Positions 1 through 10,553 of a stretch of 64,000 nt of DNA are shown here, one piece after another. The stretch lies in NCBI GenBank assembly GCA_026874595.1, contig CM049311.1, positions 19,400,676-19,464,675 on the forward strand, in the 5' to 3' direction. Below the pieces are notes generated by a model. The model was not told the DNA's origin and did no database searches. It saw nothing but the letters and a program-made list of their open reading frames with translations. A program made the position numbers and the translations under genes. The stretch comes from Sipunculus nudus (taxonomy: Eukaryota > Annelida > Sipuncula > Golfingiida > Sipunculidae). Numbering within the stretch: the stretch's first letter is position 1; every line of letters starts with the position of its first letter.

Positions 1-460
1 GATATGGCCAACACATGATATGTTTGAGAGGTTTGCAATAAGCGCCCCCTAGCGGTCGTATTAAAAAAAAAATTAAAAAATCGAGATACTAGTGTAGGGC
101 AAGCAATTAAACATGATTATGATGAAAATGTCAAGCTTAATGGTTTCACGAGAATTAACCCAGGGTAGAGCTCTCTCTAAAAAAATAGACGTGTATAAGA
201 ATATAGATCAAGTTCATTAAATTTGGTAGAGTCAAAGAAACTTGAAGTTGGTCTAGTGGCAGGTTCAAGTAAATCAAACTGATTGCTGCAATAGTCTTCT
301 TTTACAAAACTGTGAAATACTTTGGTTAACAAGCTATTCGATTTATTGTAACAAAGCTCTATGGGTATATAAGACGAGCTTTACAGGCAAAAAGAATCAT
401 AGGTGTTCATATCCAATACATGTATAAGATAATGAATAAAATATATTCTTTATTCTGTTT
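1..460. other. AT-rich intergenic sequence, no gene seen
   Basis: I see no open frame or RNA gene. From about position 150 onward there is patchy similarity to 17770-17900, so the right half is probably a diverged part of the dispersed repeat annotated at 461-690. Confidence 0.5.
42..55 (-). promoter_or_regulatory. CTCF-like core motif
   Basis: On the minus strand the sequence reads CCGCTAGGGGGCGC, which matches the animal CTCF core consensus (CCASYAGRKGGCRS) at all but one position. The same string also occurs in some dispersed repeats, so function is not shown. Confidence 0.22.
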
Positions 461-690
461 TAGCTATCAGTAGTCAGGTGTTATTATTCTAAACATTTGT
501 TATAAAAAAAGTATGAATATGTCATTATGAAAAAAAGCATTGGAGCTTATTATATTTAAACAGATTTGGCAACTTGTCAAGATTTCGTCAATCTATATAA
601 ATAGCTTGGCAGATTTGGCAACAGGCCAAGTCTCTGCCTGGATCTATTCATAGCATTTACAGACTGCAAACTGTATCGGGCAACTGCCTT
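461..690 (+). repeat. Dispersed repeat X, copy A, with conserved TATA-like box
   Basis: It matches 17903-18170: both contain ATCAGTAGTCAG, ATTATTCTAAA, AGATTTGGCAAC and CTATATAAATAGCTTGGCAG-like sequence (GTATATAAATAGCTTTGCAG in the other copy). The conserved TATAAATA box, followed about 30-80 bp later by similar sequence, could be an element promoter. No open frame follows it. Confidence 0.6.
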
Positions 691-899
691 CCTCAGCTGA
701 GCTTGTCAGCTGAGTTTACCCAAATCAAGAGAAGTTTCATGTTTCGGCCTGAAATTTTGGCATGTCATGGCTATGTGATGACTTGCTCGTACAAAAGACT
801 GGTGTCACCACCTACAGAGATGTTTGCACAGTGTATACCTTGCTTAATTCTGAGGTGTGATATGATGTATCAGCCTTTAATTGCGCACGGAAATGTGCA

Positions 900-1244
900 T
901 ATATATACATCTGGCTAGCTTCGTCGTATACAAGATTTGTGGTGCCACATACAATTGTTTTTCGGGTTCAAGCATCTCTGCACATAGCTCAAGTTTGAAA
1001 TATGTACCTTATTTGTTTTACATGTCCATACATCTTTGATGACTTTCTCATACACAAAAAGGTGGTGCCACCTCTAATTTTGTGTTTTGTCCATCTATGC
1101 CAGTATTTCAGTAGTGACATTTGTGTAATTGACGCTTGAACTTGGGATCAAAATGTTTACTATTTGCTTTGTACATGCACGTGTAAAACGTGCTTGAAAA
1201 GTAATAAAATACTTTCCTAGGAATGGTCAAGCACGTTATCATGG
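900..1244 (+). repeat. Dispersed repeat Y, copy A, left part
   Basis: From about 1140 it matches 16082-16188 closely (CTTGGGATCAAAAT, TTTACTATT, GCTTTGTACATG, AATGGTCAAGCA). The match stops at TTATCATGG, where a 1055-bp insertion begins, and resumes at 2310. The short open frame at 703-918 is repeat-derived. Confidence 0.7.
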
Positions 1245-2299
1245 TAGACTGGCCCAGTCAATGAAATGGCTCTTAATTATTGTTTCTGACAGAGAAATTA
1301 AACGTTCTCTCACTGTATCGCACTTAGTGTCGCTACTGCCACATATATAACTAATTACTATTCTCTGACCCTCCTAATTTCATCGACTGGTAAATTTGGG
1401 CCGTTCAAGACAGCGCCACACATCACCGCCTCGCTGAACTAATGTCTTTTCCCGTGACTTAAGGAGTAATTATAGTGGTCTTTCCCTCTATCTTTTTTTT
1501 TTTTCAAATCAAACATGGTTTATTAAGTAACCGCATATTGGGGGCTTCCAGCTTGCTATTCGTATTCACATTTAATCAGTCTTATTATTTTTAGGTCCTC
1601 GGCTATTTTGAGTTCGTGAAGACTTTCAGCACTATATATAACCCCCAGCCTCTGAGTCAGTGTGTCATCGTTTATCAGACTATCGCTTTTCAAAGCAGGC
1701 CGGATGAAACTGTATCTCTAGCTCGGCCAATCAGCGTGAGATATTCAAATCCATACACGACGAACGCAGTATAACTGCTGTTCATGTACCGGCTAGTGTT
1801 TCAGCGTGCTGGTAACTTTACAGTGCAGTGGCAGGACTTTCAAGTGTAACTTGAATACTAACAAATACACAGAACAAAATCGATCCAACAGTGTCTACAA
1901 TGCACTAACATTTGGCCTATGGGACGTATTGCTCGAACAGCAGAGATACATCACTGAACCGAAGGCCCATGTATGGACTTCCTGAATACATAATTTCAGT
2001 GCGAATGTTACAAAGCGGGTTGAGCTGTCTATTGACAACCAATGGGACCGCTCGTAGCGTCCTCATAGTAAAGATGCCATTCGCAGGAGGCTTAGGCGGC
2101 CGGATATATGCAAATACGCGGCAATCGTGAGGAGCCTTATGATGCCCTAATATGCAAATATCAGGGATTCACCATACAGGCTTTACAGGGCTTTTGTGAT
2201 AAGAGCTAGTACTGAGTTACGTCTATCGGTACTTGTAATCACGTTTTATATTAAGCATTTTAGTAGTAAACTTAACTACACTTTTCCCAGGCAGGGCTA
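1245..2299. mobile_element. 1055-bp insertion with 10-bp target-site duplication
   Basis: GTTATCATGG flanks it on both sides (1235-1244 and 2300-2309). The paralogous repeat at 16176-16195 is the empty site with a single GTTATCATGG, so both boundaries are direct observations. The ends (TAGACTGGCC and, reverse complemented, TAGCCCTGCC) match at 7 of 10 positions, a weak terminal inverted repeat. No transposase frame is present. The short frame at 1912-2130 has no ATG-based support. A TATATATAA box near 1633 is followed by CpG-containing sequence. The 9-10 bp duplication suggests a cut-and-paste element, perhaps MULE-like; the superfamily is not settled. Confidence 0.8.
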
Positions 2300-3050
2300 G
2301 TTATCATGGGAGCATTATCCCTGATGTATATCCAATTGCACAGGTTCACATTTGGTCAGAAGGGCCATGTATATATATGTGTGTGTGTGTGATATTAAAA
2401 ATGTATAAATTTATAAACTTGAAAAAAAATGAGGAGCTTATGCAATCATCCTTTTATTATTGGAAGTTAAAGTGATCAGCTGTGTTTTATCGCTTGCCGG
2501 ATATCTTCGATTTCGGCAAGAATGTTGGCCAGTTCCCTATGTCTGTTAGTTGGAATAAAAGATTTTGCGTGTTGGTCAGTTTTTGTATGTTTGTTTGTCT
2601 GTCTGTTTGTCTGTACTCTGAAGCCCAAACTTTGCAGCAATCGCTTCAAAACTTACTCATTCCGTTAACAACCGAAATTCCTGGAGGCCTGTTGTGTTTG
2701 GTTAATATAGGTCAAAGGTTAAGTTGATAAGAAATACAAAATCGTTTTTCTTCATATCTTCGTCAGAAATCATCATAGCCACAAAAACTATAGCTCATTT
2801 TATTCCTCATTCCATGATTATGACTGATGTGTAGTTGCCTCAAATCTTCTGTAACAATGGTTACGCATTTTGGGGGAAAGCCTTGATATACAAAAATAAA
2901 AGGGTCTAATTTTTCGTTGTCAGTTTTAAAGCTAGAGGGGTCTAGTTTTTTTTCGTCAAGTAGCCTATCTTTGGTTTAATAAGATTTTATCTAAAGTCTC
3001 GTAAAATGAGATTTTGGGTCGATACACTCTTAATGGTGAGTGATTTTTAT
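2300..3050 (+). repeat. Dispersed repeat Y, copy A, right part
   Basis: It continues the match to 16190-17010: GCATTATCCCTGATGTAT, GTGATCAGCTGTGTTT, CTTGCCGGATATCTTCGATTT and TAGCTCATTTTATTC are all shared. It contains a short (TG)n where copy B has a long (TA)n. The open frame at 2482-2727 lies in this repeat and is not considered a gene. Confidence 0.7.
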
Positions 3051-3578
3051 CTATCAATAAATGTAGGTAAAAGTATGATTTATTTATTATATTATATATA
3101 TATTTATATCGTTCACCACCCGTAAATTTGATACACCTACATGGTTTTGTTATGGTTTGCACAATAACCTGTTGAAACATTAAGTGTTTTGCGGTTTCGT
3201 CCTAATTAAGATCTGTCAGTGTCAGCTGGTGACTCACACGGGTGTTATACTTTGCATAACGCATTCACTCGGCGGCGAGTCTACATTGTTAAGCATACAA
3301 TGCTTAATTATGTACTGAATTTTTAATTATTTCGGTCATTTAAAAGTGTGCAAATATGTTAAGACTAATATAGTTGGAGATTTTAGGTGATTTTAATGTG
3401 TATTTGAAAGTATCATTGCATATGAAAACTATCCGCAAATTCTCCACGGATTCTCCATCTCTCCGCACATGGATGACGCGAATGATGTTGGGCCGTGCAT
3501 GTCGAATACGTGCCCTCCCATTGGACAAGAAGACTCATGAATAATCATATGGCTATACGTAAGTTATCATGATTACAT
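3051..3578. other. No gene seen
   Basis: AT-rich sequence. The short frames at 2965-3180 and 3340-3528 on the minus strand show no protein-like features. Confidence 0.5.
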
Positions 3579-3587
3579 TTGGTCTGA

Positions 3588-5040
3588 GCAATGAGTTTAC
3601 AGACTGGAGTATCAACTGTCAGAAGCCCTGCCTTGCCTTGAGTGTCAGTCGTGCGCTGATTGCAATTAAGACATGATAAGCCCATTAACTCTATTGCGCC
3701 TATTGTGCCGGGGTGTCAGGCGCAGCGGCGGTACATACTTTGATAAAGTGAGTCTGCTAGATGTTTCTTCCGCGGTCCGCTGAAGCTTGCAGAAGCGGAG
3801 AGCGATATATCCAGTGACTGAGCAGTTAATCACTGGAATATCATTGACCGGAATTATGAATGCGCAATGCGCAAATCGGTTTTTTTTTGTCAAGAAATAT
3901 TCGCAACAAGTAAATCTAGAGAGGTCTCGTGTTGAGGAATCACTGGATCGATTTTGGGATGGATGCATCAGCTGCATCTGCATCAGCTTCTGCCGTGATA
4001 CATGACAGACGACTGGAAAGTGTAAGCTTTACTTTTATTAAATAACTTCGGAATTCTAAAAGTTTGCATCAGTGCTTACACTTCTGAAAAATATTAATAA
4101 TTAGCCTTGTATTATAGCATTCCGTCGATAACTAAATATTATGACGCCCATGTAAGGATGACTTTTATTTTGATGGATAACAGTGAGCCATCGACCGCTC
4201 TGTCACTGACGGCGTTGTTCTCTTATTATCGTCCATGTCTACCGCAGCCCAACTGTAGCTTAGGCGTCATTAGCAACGACAGCTTCACACACGTTCGCAC
4301 GCCACACGAATTTTTTTTTTTTATGAAAATATGTTGTGCAAACTTACGACTGTTCCAATGTAATATTAAATAAATTTTTACATTGTAAACTCCTTGTGAC
4401 AATAAATCATACCGATCTTCCACAAAAGATTGATATCTATCTAAATTATTATCCTTTTGTACTTAAAATGTGAATATTTCTCATTCCTTAATATATTTTC
4501 TATGTTTATGTTGCCTGTTATGAAGGACGAGCCATGTCATCAGTTTTCAAGATGGCGGCCGTCGGACTTGCCGTTCGATAGACATCGTGCTTTGACAACT
4601 TTCAGTATATGTTTGGAACAAAATAGGCCTAAATATGAAATAATGTTCGATAAACTTTAGTTATACAAATTCGAGAATTTTAGCTTTTGTCTTAAGATAA
4701 AAAAAGACGTCTGACATGGTTATGACACGGGATAACCATAATGCAATGCGACGGGTATTCCCCTGCACTTTCTGTAACGGGCAACAAAAAAGGGATATAC
4801 GTTTTACCGGGAGAACCAAAACGATCACGCGTGGGTCTCGCGTTAGTTCACGCTTTGGGTCTTCGGGAACTAACGAGCTGCTCCGAAGTCACGCCGAAGG
4901 GGGGACACTCGCGCTTTATCAATTAGCGCCGGGCTCATCAGCGGCATCTCTGTGTACCTTTGAGAAGCGAGTTTTATGATCACCGTCAGCAACATTCGAC
5001 ACGGCCAGACCCTCAGTTAATACTCCAGTCTGTAAACTCC
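3588..5040. mobile_element. MULE-like element with 26-bp inverted repeats and 9-bp flanking duplication
   Basis: A 26-nt sequence (GAGTTTACAGACTGGAGTAT, then one variable base, then AACTG) at 3593-3618 recurs inverted at 5014-5039 with one mismatch. TTGGTCTGA lies directly outside on both sides (3579-3587 and 5041-5049). A 9-bp duplication is typical of Mutator-like elements. The interior is more CpG-rich than its surroundings (3450-3990 and 4780-4980) and contains CAAGATGGCGG (YY1-like) at 4549. The short frames inside, including 4716-4979, have no recognisable domain. This is a non-autonomous element, or one carrying unrelated sequence. Confidence 0.7.
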
Positions 5041-5049
5041 TTGGTCTGA

Positions 5050-5620
5050 TCACTGCTGTGTCCCTTAACCAGTTGACAGTGCTCAGATTAATGCTTGGAA
5101 GAGAGCTTATGTTTATCCATGACCATCATTAAAGACCAGATAGGTTTAGGTAGTTTAGTCAGCTATCTCCTGGCTGAAACCAGTAACTTTACCGTCTAGT
5201 GAAGTAACTTACTCTTTTGCAATTAGGACCACTGGTCTTCACTTACATAAACAACAGCTGGCCCAGGCTTGCCCTGACAATAGGCGAATTCAAGGCAGTC
5301 ACTGGACCAGAACAGAGTTGGTACATATTAACAACACAGGGAATGATTTAGGCCCTACATGGAAAAATTGATTAGCGGTCATAGCAGTTGATTAGCAGTT
5401 TAAATATTTCCTAATTCGATCATTCTTTTTTTCACCAAAACTTGAAGCTTGTCACAGAAACTGAAATTTTCTAAAAGCAGGTCAAGAAGCTTTGGGCATG
5501 GCTGTTATACTGACTATAGGGTGAATGTCGTCCATTAATGGTTTATGTCATCACAGACGGTCGATATAGGCCGATACATATGGTTCCGAAATTAACAAAA
5601 CTGCAGAGTATTCTCTTAGT
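5050..5620. other. No gene seen
   Basis: Unique-looking AT-rich sequence with no open frame, RNA gene or repeat structure that I can recognise. Confidence 0.45.
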
Positions 5621-5624
5621 AATT

Positions 5625-5735
5625 GGATAGCGTCTAAGTGAATAGCGTCCAGATGATCAGCGTACATTTTCTTAGCGTCCAGCTGTCGGCGTCCATTTTA
5701 AATGCGTCCATCTGAACAGCGTCCAGGTGACATGG
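5625..5735 (+). repeat. Degenerate AGCGTCCA tandem repeat
   Basis: About six copies of (A/T)(A/G)GCGTCCA, or GCGTaCA variants, occur at irregular 15-20 bp spacing. A tandem GGCCGAGTGTCTGT duplication lies just downstream (5775-5805). Confidence 0.55.
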
Positions 5736-5840
5736 ACTCGCTTGAATCATACCTCTGTGGGTCCAACTGCTTTGAGGCCGAGTGTCTGTTAGGCCGAGTG
5801 TCTGTGGGGCCGAGCAAGGGCATGCGCAGGATTTTGGCAT

Positions 5841-5922
5841 GGGGGTGGGGGGGGGGGGGGGGGGGGGCGCAGACAGTTGACAGTCGCGCTATGATCTCTA
5901 TACGCCCCCCCCCCCCCCCCCC
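5841..5922. repeat. Facing poly-G (5841-5867) and poly-C (5905-5922) tracts
   Basis: A G run of 27 bases, after GGGGGT-type sequence, is followed 37 bp later by an 18-base C run. Together they could fold as a long G:C hairpin, or the G run as a G-quadruplex. Run lengths may be unreliable in any assembly. Confidence 0.8.
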
Positions 5923-5929
5923 ATCGGAT

Positions 5930-7383
5930 GTTTAATTGTTTTATATAACAAAGCAGTTTCTACTGTTTTTTGCATATGCATAGAGTAAGGCCTTCTTCGC
6001 GTCAGTTATGACAGTCACTGACGATTACTTATGTGTCTATTCGACCAAATTATTAAGATTAATTAAAACTCAATAGTGTTTGAGCAGAGAGGATATATTT
6101 CATTCAGTTTTTTTCGGAAATAATATGTTAACGCTCTGAATGAGACTTAAAGCAGGGCCTCCGAGAGAAATATTTAAAGGGAGTAAAAAAGGTTTCCGCG
6201 GCCCCCTCCTTTATATTCGTTTAAAAAAAAAACATTTCGTTTTACGGATGTAATAAACTCTTTATTCGATTTAAATCCAAGGCTATACTTATTGAAGCAG
6301 TATACTAAAGAAAAGACTGTAACAGAGGGATGAACAGTTTTCTACATTGAATGCCACGTATATTATAATATACATACTTTATCCACCATGCTTAACTGAA
6401 ATAAAAATCATATGGAGGTCTTAGCAACCATCCCTATAACCTCAGGCTAAAAAAGGCAAGCAACCTACTGTATAAGAGATTACCCACACTACAATATGTG
6501 CTTCTCATGCTATATGTACTATCAAGAATAATATTATCACAATAACGACAAAACCAATTGAAACTTGAAAAAATTAAAAAAATATTTACAGGAACATAAG
6601 AAGGGGTTAAACTAGTTTGATAAATCATCACGTGTCGCCGCAGCCTAGTCGAGTGCATATGCGTCAGCTTGTTACATACTTTGACAGGTGTTAGTTCAGC
6701 AGTGGAAGCTGTATCGATGATTGCTGTGATTCTGCATAAAAACCTGGTCTATCACAATAACAGGAAGCTATATGGGTTAAGTTGAGATATATAAATATAA
6801 CATGCATATATAGGGAGCCCGGGATTTATAAACAAAATGAAAGCGACCCCCCCCCCCCCCAAAAAAAAAAAAAAAAAAAAACACCACCAACACCCACACA
6901 TGAAGAAAAGCACCATGATAAATTATTTAAAAAATAAAATGAAAGGGGCCTCTTCACTGAATCGTTTTACATTCTGCGTGAATCAATAAATAAATTTGGT
7001 TCCTTTAATAATTATCTTCACGAACACTTAACAAAAGCAACTAACCTGCATTTTATACCTGATCTAGACTTAAAACAGTGTAAAATGAAAACAAACGGCA
7101 TGTACTTCCGGAAGGAAAGTGTACGCTTTCCATAGCCCTCCGGACCATGTAAAATGAATGCAAATAATTATTAATTTTTGTTAATTTCTTCCATGTACTG
7201 ATTTGTTGTACTAAATATAAGATTTACCATTCTGTTAAACCGTAACTATTGTGTACCATCACTCAGGAATTTCTACATTTCCATGCATTCTAATGGGCTT
7301 AAGGAACTCCTGGCCCATCCAGGCTGGCCCTTTGGACCCGACAGTTGAAGCCTATATAAACTAGCTAATGCTATTTAAGACAA
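5930..7383. other. No gene seen; low-complexity C/A tract near 6848-6881
   Basis: AT-rich sequence with short non-protein-like frames only. A C run passes directly into an A run at 6848-6881. I see no splice-supported exon. Confidence 0.45.
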
Positions 7384-8159
7384 ATGGGAGATTCAATTGG
7401 AGACTTCATCGTCCTACCTATGGGGCTCGTAAGTAAAGGTAACGGTAAAGGTGGGGTTTATAGTCTGATATCACCGACGTTGTCAGTCTCATCCGACTTT
7501 ACACTTTGTCTTCCTGGTCTTTCGGGCTTGTTCATTCTTGAAGCCTTTCTCAGCTCCCTGGGGAGCATACAAACCAAGCAGCCATATCAGGCGCCAGGAG
7601 GTTATTCGTTCTACATTTGCCCTTCTCCTATGACCAGTACCCATTCACTCCTGGATCGAGAGAGCGCACCCTTGTGGTAAAGACTTTGCCTAGGAGTCTT
7701 ATAGCGCATTCGATGGTCAGAACGATACGCGAACCCTCATCCTCACGGTCGCAAGTCTAGCGCTTTAACCATTATGCGACCACGCTCCACGTAAGTATAC
7801 CCCTCCCCCTCAAATAATTAAAAATTTGATACATAAACTCCAGTATCTGAACAACTTATGCATTGATCACCATGAATCTTTGCATGCATACTGATCATGG
7901 AGTGTTTCATCAGTTCCTGTAGATTGGTCGCGCCACCTATTTTTTTCCAATTTTTACGCATTCCCCCCCCCCCCCCCTTTATTTTTGAAACTTTAATAAA
8001 GCGGTCATCCTTTAACATGGCACAAATCATAACCGTTGGACCAGAAGCTTCTAACTTGACATCCTGTGAGATACATCAAAAATCCATCTAGTATCACACT
8101 TTATTTGCCAATACCAACTGGTCAATCAGCTGGGCGTTATGACCCATGGGTCACTTGTT
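7384..8159 (+). mobile_element. AGCTCAG-family element, 5'-truncated, 3' end intact
   Basis: Internal family sequence (CTATGGGGCTCGTAAGTA, then a poly-C stretch, then GATACA-AACTCCAGTATCTG, TGCATTGATCACCATGA) leads to the family 3' end CAGCTGGGCGTTATGACCC and TGGGTCACTTGTTA. The matching unit at 28320-28500 shows the undisturbed order. A SINE has landed in the AAGTA segment (see 7436-7789). The 5' hairpin end is missing. Confidence 0.7.
7436..7789 (-). mobile_element. tRNA-derived SINE
   Basis: On the minus strand the head (from 7789) reads like a tRNA gene: an A-box-like TGGTCGCATAATGGTTAAAG near 7764-7783 and a B-box-like GGGTTCGCGTATC near 7725-7737. An unrelated body and a short-repeat tail (TTTACC)n near 7436-7455 follow. 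CGTAAGTA lies directly on both sides (7428-7435 and 7790-7797), an 8-bp target-site duplication, and the host repeat elsewhere (25722) has the uninterrupted site. The B box is degenerate, so this is an old, probably silent copy. The short frame at 7384-7680 is a by-product. Confidence 0.85.
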
Positions 8160-8560
8160 AATAAAAACAAAGTTTTTTCTTCTTAAATATATATAAAAAA
8201 TATATATTTTAAAAATATGCTTCCGAAATATATAGAAAAATGCATATGTTTTTTTTAATGTGCCAATTATCCTTTCAAATGATCTCTATATGTTTTTTGT
8301 AATAAGAATATCAAAGCTAGGAATATTTTATTAAGTCTTAAGTGGTAATTCATACTTTTTTATGTTATAATAAATCGTTTTCCAAAGAAAAGCGAGTTTA
8401 AAGTTGTTACTCATTGCATGCTGGCGTGCATTATTTTGAAATATGTATACGATATGATCTTAGTGTGAGATGACTCGATCCGGTACGAGGTTAACAGAAG
8501 CAGGTCTCAGACTCTCCGGGAATTCTCCGACTTTTAGATAGTCCATGAACAAGTATTTAC
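8160..8560 (+). repeat. Dispersed repeat shared with 37645-38392
   Basis: Shared blocks include TGCCAATTA-CCTTTCAAA-GATCTC, CGAGATGACTC followed by GTACGAGGTTAACA, and GATAGTCC-TGAACAAGTATTT. The other copy carries an 80-bp hairpin element absent here. No coding potential seen. Confidence 0.65.
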
Positions 8561-9118
8561 AAATGAGAAAGCACCTGTTATAACACCTACCAGCCGACAC
8601 TGATGCTTGTATCCGCAGTGCGGGTGATCATTTGTGCGTTTCAAGACACCAGCGGATGTCTCGAATCGCAGCAGGTAGACGTAAGATAAATTTACAGCCG
8701 CACCTTACATTCTACACTACCATTCATAGATCATAGATGTATAGATTGATACCCAGCGCAATGAACGTTGCAAATATTTGCGTGTATCTGTTTTAAACCA
8801 GGAGAAAACACCTGTGTGAAAGCCAATATTATATCATTACAAATATCCATGCTGGTACAGAGATAAAACATACAGCACTCGGTCTAGCTACTTCATGTTA
8901 CGCGTTTGGTAAACAAGACGGTGCAAACAATATATCCTGCCTTTTTACAAAAAGACAATTCAATTTTGATATAAAAAAAGGCACAGAGAAATTGCCATTT
9001 GTATGTCAATTTTGTGAAGAAGCTTTCTCAAGAAAAACATATATAGTAAAAAAATTAAAAAAAAAAAAGCACAAAAGAGGGCTATAAGAATGTGAGAATG
9101 CACCAAAATTTTTTACAG
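8561..9118 (+). other. 5' region of zinc-finger locus 1 (probable intron/upstream exon)
   Basis: It is paralogous to 18520-18769 plus 22474-22780, the 5' region of zinc-finger locus 2. That includes GAAAGCCAATATTA, CATGCTGGTACAGAG and ACAGCACTCGGTCTAGCTAC. Near 8991-9060 a degenerate finger-like segment (CQFCEEAFSRK) precedes an A-rich stretch and a TGA at 9093. It ends with a pyrimidine-rich tract and ACAG at 9115-9118, a credible 3' splice acceptor for the finger exon. The donor and start codon were not found. Confidence 0.5.
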
Positions 9119-10334
9119 GAGTCTTGTGCAGCCCACATTGAGATACACAGGAGAAGGGCCATTTGATTGTGATGACTGTGGTAAAACTTTTACAGCGAAG
9201 ATGAATCATATAGAACACACAAGGACACAAACAGGAGAAAAGCTATTAAAGTGTAATGACTGTGGAAAAACCTTTACAAGCAGGATTCATCTTAATGCAC
9301 ACATGAGGACCCACACAGGAGAGAGGCCATTCACCTGTAATGACTGTGGTAAAGCATTCTCAAAAAGGAGTATTCTTGTAAAACACACAAGGATACACAC
9401 AGGAGAGAAGCCGTTCACATGTGATGAGTGTGGTAAAGCATTCTCACAAAGGAATTCTCTTATACTACACACAAGGATACACACAGGAGAGAAGCCTTTC
9501 ACATGTGATGAGTGTGGAAAAGCTTTCTCTCAAAGGAGTATTCTTGTAAAACACACAAGGATACACACAGGAGAGAAGCCGTTCACATGTGATGACTGTG
9601 GTAAAGCATTCTCAATAAAGAGTAATCTTACACAACACACAATGATACACACAGGAGATAAGCCATTCAAATGTGATGACTGTGGTAAAGCATTCTCTCG
9701 AAGGAATTCTCTTATACTACACTCAAGGATACACACAGGAGAGAAGCCATTCAAATGTGATGACTGTGGTGAAGCATTCTCAATAAAGAGTAATCTTACA
9801 CAACACACAATGATACACACAGGAGAGAAGCCATTCAAATGTGATGACTGTGGTAAAACATTCTTACATAGGTGTTCTCTTCTAAAACACACAATGATAC
9901 ACACAGGAGAGAAGCCATTCAAATGTGATGAATGTGATAAAACTTTTACAGCAAGGAATGATCTTGAAACACATGTGAGGACCCACACAGGAGAGAAGCC
10001 ATTCAAATGTGATGACTGTGGTAAAGCATTCTCACATAGGAGTAATCTTGTAAAACACACAAGGATACACACAGGAGAGAAGCCTTTCACATGTGATGAG
10101 TGTGGAAAAGCTTTCTCTCAAAGGAGTAATCTTGTAAAACACACAAGGATACACACAGGAGTTAAGCCCTTCAAATGCAATGCCTGTGATAAAGCATTCT
10201 CAAAACCTAGTAATCTTGTACGACACACAAGGATACACACAACAGTTAAGCCCTTCATATGTGATGACTGTGGTAAAGCATTCTCAGATAAGAGCAGTCT
10301 GATCACACACACAAAGATACACACAGGAGAATAA
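9119..10334 (+). CDS. C2H2 (Krueppel-type) zinc-finger protein, 14-finger exon
   Basis: An uninterrupted frame encodes fourteen tandem 28-residue C2H2 fingers (CxxCGKAFS...H-x3-H) joined by TGEKP linkers. It is a DNA-binding, presumably nuclear, transcription-factor-type protein. Finger 1 is degenerate: its last histidine is glutamine. Fingers 6 and 8 have the same recognition helix (SIKSNLTQH), fingers 4 and 7 share NSLILH, and fingers 3 and 5 share RSILVKH, so the array grew by internal duplication. The frame is open back to 9096, but the first in-frame ATG lies inside finger 1. I therefore read this as a 3' exon starting after ACAG at 9118, with the start codon and any effector domain (KRAB-, BTB- or SET-like) upstream and unseen. 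TAA at 10332 replaces KP in a linker, and finger sequence continues beyond it, so this C-terminus is a truncation of a longer array. Confidence 0.85.
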
Positions 10335-10541
<207 letters not shown>

Positions 10542-10553
10542 TAATCCATTTTT

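Noticed and set aside
4716-4979. 87-codon frame in a CpG-richer stretch
   Set aside because: Two overlapping frames are equally open, no domain is seen, and it lies inside an inverted-repeat element.
7725-7789. tRNA gene on the minus strand
   Set aside because: A- and B-box-like sequences are present, but there is no cloverleaf acceptor stem and the sequence continues into a SINE body with tail and target duplication.
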